Part shown: piece after piece, positions 1 to 7,935 of the stretch | Position numbering within the stretch: position 1 is the first letter of the stretch | Layout of the letters: every line of letters starts with the position of its first letter | Assembly: GCA_004151065.3 (NCBI GenBank) | Contig: NWUY0300039355.1 | Coordinates: 5,702 to 23,496, forward strand | Length of the DNA: 17,795 nucleotides | Direction of reading: 5' to 3' | Source of the DNA: Larix sibirica | Lineage: Eukaryota > Streptophyta > Pinopsida > Pinales > Pinaceae | Notes under the pieces: model-generated | The model's database searches: none | Told to the model about the DNA's origin: nothing | Seen by the model: only the letters and a program-made list of their open reading frames with translations | Translations under genes and position numbers: made by a program

Positions 1-31
1 GCTTTGTTAATACCACTATTTGGTCCAATGT

Positions 32-118
32 CACGGGTGTGGCAATACTGCATTATTCCAATTCTAAAGGTAAAGCACGGGTGTGGCAATACTGCATTAT
101 TCCAATTCTAAAGGTAAA
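32..118 (+). repeat. 44-bp tandem duplication inside the oxidase relic
   Basis: Two adjacent copies (32-75 and 76-118) begin cacgggtgtggcaatactgc and match over at least 43 bases. The period of 44 is not a multiple of three, so the duplication shifts the oxidase reading frame. The copies are essentially identical, so the event is recent compared with the rest of the decay, or it is an assembly artefact. Confidence 0.93.
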
Positions 119-196
119 CCAAAAGGGCTTCTTCCAAATGCCTTGGATGCCATATTATGACAAGTACTTCTCTATGAAACACGCAAGTTCTACCAA

Positions 197-290
197 GTAA
201 ATTTTTACTTCTATCTCATCTAAATACATTGATATTCATGTTTGATGTGCAACACCTAACTACTTAAGTTTTGTTTGTCTTGTGAATCAG
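197..290 (+). other. relic intron of the oxidase pseudogene
   Basis: A 94-bp AT-rich interval that starts GTAAAT and ends with a T-rich tract and GAATCAG. Removing it joins the codon for K/R to the family motif WNVSAG in frame. Retention of the intron shows that this is a decayed gene copy and not a retroposed cDNA. Confidence 0.75.
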
Positions 291-579
291 GTGGAATGTA
301 TCGGCTGGGACTCCTAGGCCTAATCCAGTACAAGGTTCTTTCAAATAAAGACAGATCAATGTCACTCAGCTCTATGTGTTGAAAAACAAGCCATCATAAT
401 TGATTAATGGGAAAATGCGGTGCAATTTGAATGGGATCTCTTACCAAGCTCCTGACTCTGCTCAAGCTTGCTAATCGTTTTAATCTCACTAGAGTCTTCA
501 AACTTGATTTTCCAGACAGACGAATGAACATGACACCAAATCTTGATACATTGTTCATATGCATGTTGAGTTTGTTTAG

Positions 580-950
580 TTTAGTAAATGATCTTGACTT
601 TATTGTGTATTTATAATCATTTTCTTATGATTTTGTAATCTCATCTTAAGAAAAACTATCGTTTTATGTTTATTATGTTTTATATGATTGATTAAAATTT
701 AGGACGGTAGCACTCACATCCATTATAAAAAATATTATAAGATCCACTCCGGCCAAACCAAGGGATGGTCTCTGTATTATAAAAAATAATTGGATCTTGA
801 CATCATTGTGCATTCATGTAATAAGATTCATCAAGAGAATAAAAACTATAACAAACATTTTAGGTTAATTGTGTTTTTCTTGGAAGTCTTAAGTTTAGGA
901 TGGTGGTATAGATACAATTCGCAAACCTAATAAAGCATCACATAAAGCTC
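580..950. other. spacer between two converging gene relics
   Basis: AT-rich DNA between the 3' side of the oxidase relic and the 3' side of the P450 relic. I see no later exon of either gene here. A weakly repeated phrase built on attataaaaaat and gatcc occurs near 722-795. Confidence 0.5.
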
Positions 951-968
951 AGTTGGGATTATAATTAC

Positions 969-1585
969 TCGTAGGTGTTCCATGTGAAAAGCAGGATTTA
1001 AGATTCCTTTGTGTTGAGCCCATTTCTTTCCTTTCAAATTCAAGAGCCCATCTCCTTCCAATTTCCTAACGATAATATGGGCATCTGTCTTTTCATAATC
1101 ATCAAATTTGACAGACAATATCTCTAACCAGTTCAAGGTCTGTAAGAGTTATTCTTGCAGTAGTGCCAAACCACAAATAGAACATTTGACCTGTAAATCA
1201 AACCATCGAATTGAAAGAAACAACTCTTTAGAGGCGTCTCATTAAATGTTGGACATTCAAAAGAGTAGAAGTTGAAAAGATTGAGAAATTACTTACTATA
1301 GGTTTTGGTCCACTCATGGTAGAATGAGAGAACTCTAGGAACAATATAATGAGAAAAATCCGTTATAGTATAACTTACCTGCTGCATCAACTTCATCATC
1401 TCTTTTGTATTTCCCGTCAGTAAATTATATGGAGGGCCTTAGATTCCTTGTGATTCAAAATGCATTTTTATTTTCTGATGCTTCCACCATATTAATCTTA
1501 TTACTCTCATGACTATGACGACTGAAAACAAAGTCACAGAAGCTGTTGCAACAACAAACCTAGAAATGCACATATGCATTGTCAT
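969..1585 (-). pseudogene. CYP72-clan cytochrome P450, 5' part, broken
   Basis: N-terminal portion of a plant P450 of the CYP72 clan (CYP72/CYP734-like, haem-thiolate monooxygenases of the ER membrane, about 510-530 residues). Exon 1 (1585-1297) starts at an ATG, has a hydrophobic anchor (about residues 7-31: FVVATASVTLFSVVIVM), then RLIWWKHQKIK, GPPYNLLTGNTKEMMKLMQQ and FSHYIVPRVLSFYHEW. A 106-bp intron (1296-1191, GTAAGT...TTTACAG) interrupts a glycine/serine codon. Exon 2 (1190-969) reads MFYLWFG, LVRDI, then LVRKLEGDG-like text, GLLNLKGKKWAQH and ILNPAFHMEHLR, and ends at a GTAATT donor. That matches the phase-0 junction I expect in this clan. Damage: an in-frame TAA before GPPYN and a one-base frameshift near 1113-1125. 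The exons with the I-helix, ExxR and haem-binding cysteine are not seen in 1-968. Confidence 0.85.
1191..1296 (-). other. relic intron of the P450 pseudogene
   Basis: A 106-bp interval with a strong GTAAGT donor at 1296-1291 and a TTTACAG acceptor ending at 1191. Splicing joins exon 1 (289 nt, phase 1) to exon 2 in the correct P450 frame. Both splice sites still look functional although the coding frame is broken. Confidence 0.75.
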
Positions 1586-1589
1586 TTCT

Positions 1590-2870
1590 CTGAGCAATGC
1601 GATCCTTCGTTAATCTTCTATTACCAGATGATATAATATCATAATACCCTAGTTGGTACTCCGATTTCTTGGAATTGGAAGGTGGTTTTCCAGTTGTAAG
1701 TCAATGTCATAGAGAATATGTTAAACTGCCATGTCCACGGATTTACAAGCTTCCTCTAAAAGGGTGTCATTGAAGTGCTTCTGTACAACTCATTGGCATG
1801 TTATTCCTTGAAAATCATCTGGATTTGGAGTAAAAAATTACAAGAAAGTGATGGGTGTCTATGTTTTTTCTCGATACAGGCCAGCATGAAGTGTATCTTG
1901 AGTACACTGGTGATCATAAAGCAAAATATTCATGACTAGGTTGGTTATCGTGAATATAGGAAAGATATTGGCCTCCTTGTCATAAGCTTTTCTATTTGTT
2001 TCTCAGGCCGGGTGCTGATCCCATAGTATTCGAATTCCTCTTGTCTAGCTGTCTGCATTTAAGGTTATACAACTCCATCAATTATGCTGGATACTTTTCC
2101 AATTCTGTCCAAATGTAGATACCAGGAGGCATTTTCCTATACCTACTTAGCATCCAAACAAACACCAATTGCTATCAAAGTCAAGATTCAAATCTCCCAC
2201 TACAACTATATTCATTTGTTATGTTTATTAACAATAATTCTTGAAATGAAGCCTCTATTAGTCTTTTGTCGAATCATGACAAGTGTGTCTTCCCCGATAA
2301 ATTGCACAGCATTTGCTAAATTATTTGCTTGGTATCATATATTACACAAAATGTGGGATTTAAAAAGGAAAATTTGCATTAGTAACGTTATCAAATGAGT
2401 CTAATTTTGAATTTACTTTCAATTTGTGCATAGGTAACGTTATTAAACATAAAAATACCCTGCTCCTACTGTATATTAAATCGTAGACTGGTATTTAAGT
2501 TTTTGCATAGGTAACGTAATCAAAAATAAATATTTATGGGATGGCTTGAATCTTGTTTATCCCAAAATTTTGAAGTACGTTTACCTCCGAGTTGCATTAG
2601 TACTACTACAATTAATTACACTTCAAAGATTGGATGCGATTTTCAAGCACTTCATTGAGAAACTCTTAAATTCTTGCGCTGTCAAAACGCGTGTCTCTGT
2701 ATTATTTTTTTACAGTAAAATTGTTTAGGTATGAATGCTTCTAAATGCTTCTTTGATATAATTTTTGAATGGAAGTAAAGCACCCATCATATTATAATTG
2801 TTGAAACTCAAAGTAAACCTGCAACCGCACACTCTCAGCTGGTTTGGAAAATCCTTGTTCAAATGCTTAA
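1590..2870. other. no recognisable gene
   Basis: Upstream flank of the P450 relic. Plus-strand open stretches of 104 codons (2084-2398) and 60 codons (2546-2728) have no family motif that I recognise, and their hydrophobic, low-complexity composition looks like chance. Pyrimidine-rich CAG acceptor-like sites at about 1880 and 2007 do not border a convincing exon. Confidence 0.5.
2375..2525 (+). repeat. three diverged copies of a GTAACGT-containing motif
   Basis: The phrase ttgcataggtaacgtnatcaaa recurs with small changes around gtaacgt at 2382-2388, 2434-2440 and 2511-2517. The spacings are uneven (52 and 77 bp), which suggests an old tandem array that has diverged. No function can be assigned. 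Confidence 0.5.
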
Positions 2871-2871
2871 C

Positions 2872-3105
2872 GACATGTTCATTAGGAAAAACTCGAAATG
2901 GAAATCACACACTATACAGTAGTTTGGAAGTTTGAAAATTCATCCTCCTCTTTCATATACATGGAAGCCTAATGAAATGTTCATTAGGTTAGACTCGAAA
3001 GCAAAAGAATCGGGAGATGATTTGAAAGAGAAAGAATCCCATTAGGTCAAACTCAAAAGCAAAATAATTGGTAGACAATTCTAAAGTGAAAGAGTCCGGT
3101 GATGA
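2872..3105 (+). repeat. diverged tandem repeat, about 60-100 bp unit
   Basis: Three related blocks each begin cattagg followed by an A-rich stretch and actcgaaa or actcaaaa (near 2880, 2983 and 3041). The last two continue with agcaaaa, a gatgat- or gacaatt-like stretch, and gtgaaagag or gagaaagaa. Divergence is high. No coding content is seen. Confidence 0.5.
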
Positions 3106-3109
3106 TTAC

Positions 3110-3950
3110 CTGTCCACATTTTCAAATTTTTTTGTTTTGTATTAGGCAATGTCATCTAAATTACAGTTTTTTATGTCAAACTGGTTCATAAATATTTTCA
3201 TCATGGCCATCATTTAGAACTAAACACCTTTATAAAAAACTAAAATAATATGCTTTATCTTTTATAAAGTGAACAACTCAACAATAGTTTTCTAGGTTTT
3301 ATGAGTTTTGAAGAAATTGATATATTCTTAGTATTTTCTTTTTATTTTTTTAAGACAAATTTTGAAGAAATAAAAGTATTTTTTTTCTATTAGATGGAGA
3401 TATTAATAGCCATTCTTTTATAGACTTTGCCTTGTTTCAAATAAACAAAAAAACTTGTAACCATTCTTTTAGCAGTAGGTAAACTTTGTTGAACATATGA
3501 AGGGACTATAAAGTTTTGTATAAAAATTTGTAAAGTTACATGAAATTCTGATTTGGCTCAAGCATAGAACACTTTTAAATAGATTTGTGTAATTATGCAA
3601 ACTATGCTTAGCACATGAAATATGTATTTCAATTCTATATATATATGAGAAATATGTTTTTTTTAAATAACTTAATTGAAAAGAATTAACTTTTATAGTA
3701 GTACACTATTCATTTTCATAGCTATACTAGACGACTTAAATATTTAGGGACTAAGAAAAGCAATATTTTAAAATTATTTATTTCACATATAAAATATGAA
3801 AAATCTCACATATTTATATAAAGAGCTGCTTAATACAAATAGAGCACATAAATACATAATGAATATATTTACTTTTAGAAATTTCTAACCATTTATATAA
3901 ATACTTAACATTTTATAATTTATAATTAAAATATCATCCTAATTAAAACT
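3110..3950. other. AT-rich spacer
   Basis: Long A and T runs with no open frame, RNA gene or repeat that I can support. Confidence 0.5.
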
Positions 3951-3953
3951 CAA

Positions 3954-4050
3954 TTGGAGTATATGCTATTGTCTTATCAACAGTCAATTCATTGATTTGT
4001 TGGAGTATATGCTATTGTCTTATCAACGGTCAATTCACTGATTTGTTGGA
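3954..4050 (+). repeat. 46-bp tandem repeat, two copies plus a stub
   Basis: Copies at 3954-3999 and 4000-4045 start ttggagtatatgctattgtc and differ at only two positions (a/g and t/c), followed by a short third start (ttgga). The low divergence marks a recent duplication. Confidence 0.92.
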
Positions 4051-4164
4051 AACCCCACTGTAACATGTGTGCAACATTTATAAAATAAAATACGTGTCTA
4101 TTATTATGTGGTAATATCACAAGTCCAGGTTAAAATGTGTAATGAAAAACAAAATATAATTTAT

Positions 4165-4286
4165 TTATTTTTTGTGCCCGCAAGCATGGGACACGGGTAA
4201 AGGCGGGTATGATTTGAACTAGTGACCTCCAATTTACAACATGTGACTTCATATCAAGTGAACCGCCAATGAGCCACACCCGTGCG
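4165..4286 (-). mobile_element. tRNA-derived SINE
   Basis: Read on the minus strand, the segment opens gcacgggtgtggctcattgg. It contains an A-box-like sequence (tggctcattggcgg, about 4276-4263) and, about 40 bases on, a B-box-like sequence (ggtcactagttcaaatc, 4227-4211) close to the pol III consensus GGTTCGANTCC. After the tRNA-like head comes a short body (cccgtgtcccatgcttgcgg) and an A-rich tail (caaaaaataaataaatta, about 4177-4157). Folding as a functional tRNA looks poor: the region between the boxes is not a normal anticodon arm and no CCA-adjacent acceptor pairing is obvious. A short TAATTTATTTAT-like word occurs on both sides, but the flanks are too AT-rich to call a target-site duplication. 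Confidence 0.72.
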
Positions 4287-4481
4287 AGTTATTTATAATT
4301 GTTTAATTTATTTATATAATTTTTTATTAATATTTATATTTATGATGTAATTGATTTTTATTTTTATTGATAATTTTTTTAAATTGTAATTTGAATTTGA
4401 ACTTTTTTTTTACAGAAATAGTATTGATTGTATTGTTAACTTTAATATATATATATATCCTTGCAAGTGGTATATGAACAA

Positions 4482-4500
4482 AAAATAGTTTAATTTGTTT
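4482..4500 (+). repeat. target-site duplication, left copy
   Basis: Nineteen bases, aaaatagtttaatttgttt, identical to 6243-6261. It abuts a T-run (the poly-A of a minus-strand element). Confidence 0.88.
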
Positions 4501-4725
4501 TTTTTTTACAGTAACGGTTATAAGCATTATATTAAAAAAAGAGGGGTTACATCAAGATGGGGAGACTGTACCCACAAAAGCGAGGGAAATAGGAATCTCA
4601 AACCAGTCTTCAAGAGTTCAAAACTATCAGAAATTCAAGGATAACAGAACTAAACAGATACATACTACATACTGTTAAATTAGCCGCTACAAAGATAAAC
4701 AAAAGACTTGCAAAGTGACCCGAGC

Positions 4726-5544
4726 TCAGTTGATTTCAGGGTGGCGATACTTCTTCATGCTGCCTGCTTCTATGTCCTCCTTATCCTTCATCCCCGTGAT
4801 CGCGGATGGACTGTTTTCCTTGCTGGTGCGAATACAGTCTACCTTTGCTTCCACAATTCTCAGGCAACTGTGCATAGAGTCCATCTTTCCAACCATTTTT
4901 TCGAAGTACTCCTTCATTTTGTTGCTGCTGCTTCTAGCTTCCAAGTTCGTGATTTGAGCGTGGGTGGTCATGTGGGAGAGTGCCTTCTTAAGCTCCTTGC
5001 TTTCCCCTCTTAACCAATTGACTTGGGCTTTGATGTCTTAGAGGTGCGAGAGCACCCCTGGGGAGGGGATTTCCCTACCTACCGGGAAGTCCAGGTTCAC
5101 AATCCCCAAACTATCTCCCACCACCTTCCAAAATTTTCCAGTCTTGCCTGGACTGCTTCGTAGAGTGTCGTTCTGCATCGAACCATCTTGCAACGAGCCA
5201 TGACACTGCATACCTCCAGGGTTCTGATTCATACCGACCTCAATGGGACGCCAATTTCGACCTCCATCAAACAAAAAACCAGTCTGGACCGGATTTACAG
5301 GATGTCCTCGCAGACCCACCTCTTGCTGAGTCCAAAATTGGTCGTTTTCATCATTGAAGCTACGGTGAACGTGCTTCATCGGAAATCTAGAGGGTTGGAG
5401 AACTTCTTTCTCACTGTTCCCGTTACCCTGCATTATGTCAATGGCGAAGGGATAACGGTTATGACCAATATTGGCCTTACAACACTTGCACTTCAACCCC
5501 GGAGGGCAAAACCCCGAGTTGATACCATTGCTGCCACATTCCAT
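4726..5544 (-). pseudogene. unknown zinc-knuckle/coiled-coil reading frame
   Basis: About 273 codons in one frame with a single internal stop (5040-5038). I do not recognise the protein. Near the start, FCPPGLKCKCCKANIGHNRY resembles a retroelement CCHC knuckle with irregular spacing, and the final cysteine is replaced by phenylalanine. The middle is rich in N, Q, G and P (DENDQFWTQQEVGLRGH, GGRNWRPIEVGMNQNPGG) and looks disordered. After the stop comes IKAQVNWLRGESKELKKALS, then ITNLEARSSSNKMKEYFEKM and VGKMDSMHSCLRIVEAKVD, a charged heptad-like coiled coil. The same frame runs upstream to about 5889 with one more stop near 5588, but that part is less protein-like. It lies on the same strand as the RNase H and inside the same target-site duplication, so it was copied with it. 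It could be an ORF in the 3' part of the LINE or a captured host exon. Confidence 0.5.
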
Positions 5545-5836
5545 GCTGAGCCAAAGACTGTTATACCTGAACCAGAATGTTTCCCAATGCTAGAAGAAAC
5601 GGAGGAGGAATATAATGTTTCGACCGCCACCCTGTTGATTCATATAGCCGAAACCTCCCCTGCTTCCTGTTCGCATTAAAACCACGCATGCGAGACAGGT
5701 GTGAATGGTCTGCAAGTGCCATCGAATGAGCCTAGGGAACTGGAGTGAGGATCCAGAGCAGATTTCGCAGTTGATCGAGATTGAGGTGGCCCAACTGATT
5801 ACGGAGCCCATTAAATGCTTGGGTATTCGTAATGTT

Positions 5837-6239
5837 CTAGGGCACCCAAACATTAGAAATATGGTTGCCATTGCAAATGAGGTTCCCACAATTTAACTTG
5901 GCTCCAATGTTAGCCAAGGTGTCAGCCACTTGGTTGTTGTGTCTTAGAATGTGGTAGAGGGAGATGGAGGCAATGTCCTTCGCCAAGTTGAGGAAATGAA
6001 TGTGGAATTTAGAAGAGGGGGGGTGATACTTCTTGATGAGAGCCCGAGCTTCTTTGATTANCCATCAAGGAATCTCCGATCACCAACACACTCTGTATGT
6101 TGTTTTCTTAACGATATTCATGCCTTTAATCAAAGCAAGCCACTCCGCCTCATTATTCGTATGCCTACCGAGACCCCAGGAATAATCTGTCTTTTTGTTT
6201 CCTTCGAGGTCCAGGAGGACCCCCCCGCACCTGCCAACC
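5837..6239 (-). pseudogene. LINE-type RNase H domain, frameshifted
   Basis: Ribonuclease H-like fold of a retroelement, which degrades the RNA strand of RNA:DNA hybrids. Visible pieces in order: CGGVLLDLEGNK (first strands; the initial catalytic D is lost to the truncation), HTNNEAEWLALIKGM (second catalytic residue, E), VLVIGDSLM (D) and LRHNNQVADTLANIGAKL (final D). It ends with the stop at 5839-5837. Two breaks: a base appears missing in an A-run near 6110-6118, and an extra ambiguous base (N at 6061) lies directly after GDSLM. Ignoring the N restores IKEARALIKKYHPPSSKFHI. The two shifts cancel, so either or both may be sequence errors. Confidence 0.85.
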
Positions 6240-6242
6240 CTG

Positions 6243-6261
6243 AAAATAGTTTAATTTGTTT
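6243..6261 (+). repeat. target-site duplication, right copy
   Basis: Identical to 4482-4500. The AT-rich sequence resumes directly after it, as expected for the far side of an insertion into AT-rich DNA. Confidence 0.88.
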
Positions 6262-6416
6262 ATCTTACATTAAATTTGATTTATTTTACAAGTTCAAAAT
6301 TATATACATATGTTTATTTATTTACTCATAATTAATTTTTAATTTTTTAATATTGTAATTTGTTTTATTCTTCAAAAACTAAATATATTTTATTTATTTA
6401 GATTCATGTATTTTAT

Positions 6417-6641
6417 ATGCAATTTGTCTTTTACAAAATTAATAAGAGAAAGAGAAAATGGAAGAGGTCGTCCATAAGAAAAGGAGTATATTGCCGAATG
6501 ATGAATGAAGTTCAACACAAACAACTACTAGTCTTTATCGAAGAAATCCCGAATCCAGTTGCCTCTAGGAGTGACCATTCGCCTAAAATTGCAAAATCAT
6601 CACCTCAAAGGAGTCATGCATATGATATATATGTAGTTTGA
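6417..6641 (+). CDS. orphan 74-codon reading frame, unknown
   Basis: Not recognised. The first part is very basic (INKRKRKWKRSSIRKG). The second part is mixed and ends QRSHAYDIYVV before TGA, followed by a T-rich sequence that could be a 3' UTR. Amino-acid use from about residue 8 onward is more protein-like than neighbouring open stretches, so it could be a terminal exon. An in-frame TTTTACA-type tract precedes it, but no clear AG acceptor fits. Chance is a real alternative. Confidence 0.25.
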   Translation: MQFVFYKINKRKRKWKRSSIRKGVYCRMMNEVQHKQLLVFIEEIPNPVASRSDHSPKIAKSSPQRSHAYDIYVV

Positions 6642-6649
6642 TAGTTCTG

Positions 6650-7640
6650 TTTCTTGTTTGTACTGAATTTTTCTAGTTTTGTCAATTATAGCTCTTTTTC
6701 AGCATGTAAAGATATGTGCATAAGGACAATAGTGACAACCCCAAATTTGTCCTGGACGGGCTATAAAGGATGTACTTGAAGATTTCTTTCACGGAGACTT
6801 ATATATCTATACTTTAGATTTCTAAATTTCAAAAAATGCCACTTTGTAAAGATTATACATATGCTGGAACCAAACTGTTAATTTAAAGGGGAAAATATTC
6901 ACCAATAAAAATAGAAGCGAATTAGGTTAGCCGAAAAAAAAATAAAGCAAAATACCCATAGCAACGTGGCCATGGCATGTTTCTAAGGTATGCAAATGCA
7001 AATAATGCTCTGTAAATTTCCTAAACTGTGAATCACCAAAGATTATGCATCTTCTTGAAAAAAAATTATACTTTAAGAGAAAATAACGAGAAATTAAATT
7101 AAAATCGATAAAATTAGCCGCAAAAATAGTCCACGAAAGCATAGAAGGTTGCCATTGTCAACTTATTGCGAGGAAGAATAGGTTAAAGGGATGGTGAATA
7201 CAATATCTCCATTTTTCAATAAAATGTATCTAATTTGCCATAGAGTGCCAATTTACATGTATCCCATGTAAGTTAGTACAAATTTAAAATTTCCAACTTT
7301 TCCAACTGTAAGCGGACGGATTTGCAATGATTTTAACTGCCGTTTAGAGAAATATTTTGATGCAATATAATTATTTACACTGAATTAAGAAAATTCATTT
7401 TTCTTCTAATTAGCGTTAAACAAAAAATTCTAAAGATTTAAAATTTCCACTACAAGCAGACAAATGCAACAAATTCTAAGGGTCGTTTAAAATAAAATTC
7501 ACAATGAGATATAGTTATTGTTAGTGTTTTTATGAACACGACTTAGCAGCCTATTAATCCATATCAAACACTCTTAACACTCTTATGCGAAATAGATCCT
7601 ATACTAACCTTAATGACAGACAACCTGCACAAAATGGCCT
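6650..7640. other. AT-rich spacer
   Basis: No gene that I can support. A 71-codon minus-strand open stretch (6927-7142) lacks family motifs. Confidence 0.45.
7283..7515 (+). repeat. old 154-bp tandem duplication
   Basis: Block one starts tttaaaatttcc at 7283 and runs through a gcggacggatttgcaatg-like stretch and cgttta to an atgcaatataattattta tail. Block two starts with the same twelve bases at 7437 and follows the same order (gcagacaaatgcaac, cgttta, aatgagatatagttattg) with many substitutions and small gaps. Confidence 0.55.
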
Positions 7641-7935
7641 TAATTCAAAACTCTGTTATAGAGCAGCAGTATACCTCTGGTTTCCTGCTCATGAAGCAAC
7701 AATAGGTCTTTGGTTTTTCGGTTGGTGACTTCCTTTCAAACGGAGCAGGCAATGTGAGCAGAGGCGGGTGACGAGATAGAGTCACCAACCCGCCACCCTG
7801 AGAATTAATGCACATCCAATCCAATGCAGCTATGGGACTATGCTTTGGGCAGAGGGAGGTGGGGATGAGAGTCCAGTGGGGAAAACAGTGACGGTCCAAT
7901 GCCCGAATAAGAGATCGCCAGAGACCAGCAGAGAT
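7640..7935. other. GC-richer island, possible decayed exon or element
   Basis: About 300 bp with more G+C than either flank. The minus strand holds an 84-codon open frame (7899-7645) with text such as SPIAALDWMCINSQGG and LPAPFERKSPTEKPK, ending ITEF before a stop. I recognise no family. The contrast with the flanks suggests an inserted or formerly coding segment, but no terminal repeats or target-site duplication are apparent. Confidence 0.35.

Larger units (their letters stand above)
3..565 (+). pseudogene. Bp10/SKU5-like multicopper oxidase fragment, broken
   Basis: Relic of the middle of a plant multicopper-oxidase-like protein (ascorbate oxidase homologue, pollen Bp10/NTP303 and SKU5 family; normally secreted or GPI-anchored, about 540-590 residues). 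Exon 1 (3-196) reads WSNVTGVAILHYSNSKGK, then YDKYFSMKHASST, the family pattern of LHYSNS followed by FSMxQARS. A 94-bp intron (197-290, GT...CAG) follows. Exon 2 (from 291) reads WNVSAGTPRPNPVQGSF, then INVTQLYVL, INGK, LNGISYQAPDS and, in another frame, NRFNLTRVFKLDFPDRR. The intron phase (two bases plus one) joins the frames exactly. Damage: a 44-bp tandem duplication, a compensating one-base shift near 156, stops after GSFK and after NKPS, and a frameshift near 455-465. Similarity fades after about 565, and the first domains lie outside the window. The family assignment is from remembered motifs, not a search. Confidence 0.82.
4501..6242 (-). mobile_element. 5'-truncated LINE-type retroposon
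   Basis: A 1.74-kb unit flanked by a perfect 19-bp target-site duplication, with the 3' end at the left. On the minus strand it ends gtaacccctctttttttaat, then ataatgcttataaccgttac and an A-run that merges into the duplication. This fits target-primed reverse transcription. The 5' (right) end begins abruptly inside an RNase H domain, the usual 5' truncation of LINEs. The insert is clearly richer in G+C than its flanks. The reverse transcriptase and endonuclease that would precede RNase H are absent. A retroposed chimaeric or cellular transcript is an alternative for the part below 5837. Confidence 0.82.

Noticed and set aside
32-43. Twelve bases (cacgggtgtggc) identical to the 5' head of the SINE at 4286-4275
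   Set aside because: At 32 the words are codons of the oxidase motif NVTGVAILHY, which explains them. The match does not extend into the SINE A box.
2084-2398. 104-codon plus-strand open frame
   Set aside because: No family motif or exon signals that agree; composition follows the AT-rich background.
4190-4286. Functional tRNA gene
   Set aside because: A and B boxes are present, but the anticodon region and acceptor pairing are not tRNA-like and an A-rich tail follows, which fits a SINE better.
4327-4527. 66-codon minus-strand Lys/Ile-rich open frame
   Set aside because: Driven by A/T runs, and it crosses the left target-site duplication of the LINE insertion, so it cannot be an old gene.
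5188-5679. 163-codon plus-strand open frame
   Set aside because: It lies antisense to the LINE-associated frame, has no motif, and contradicts the strand of the RNase H and the poly-A end.
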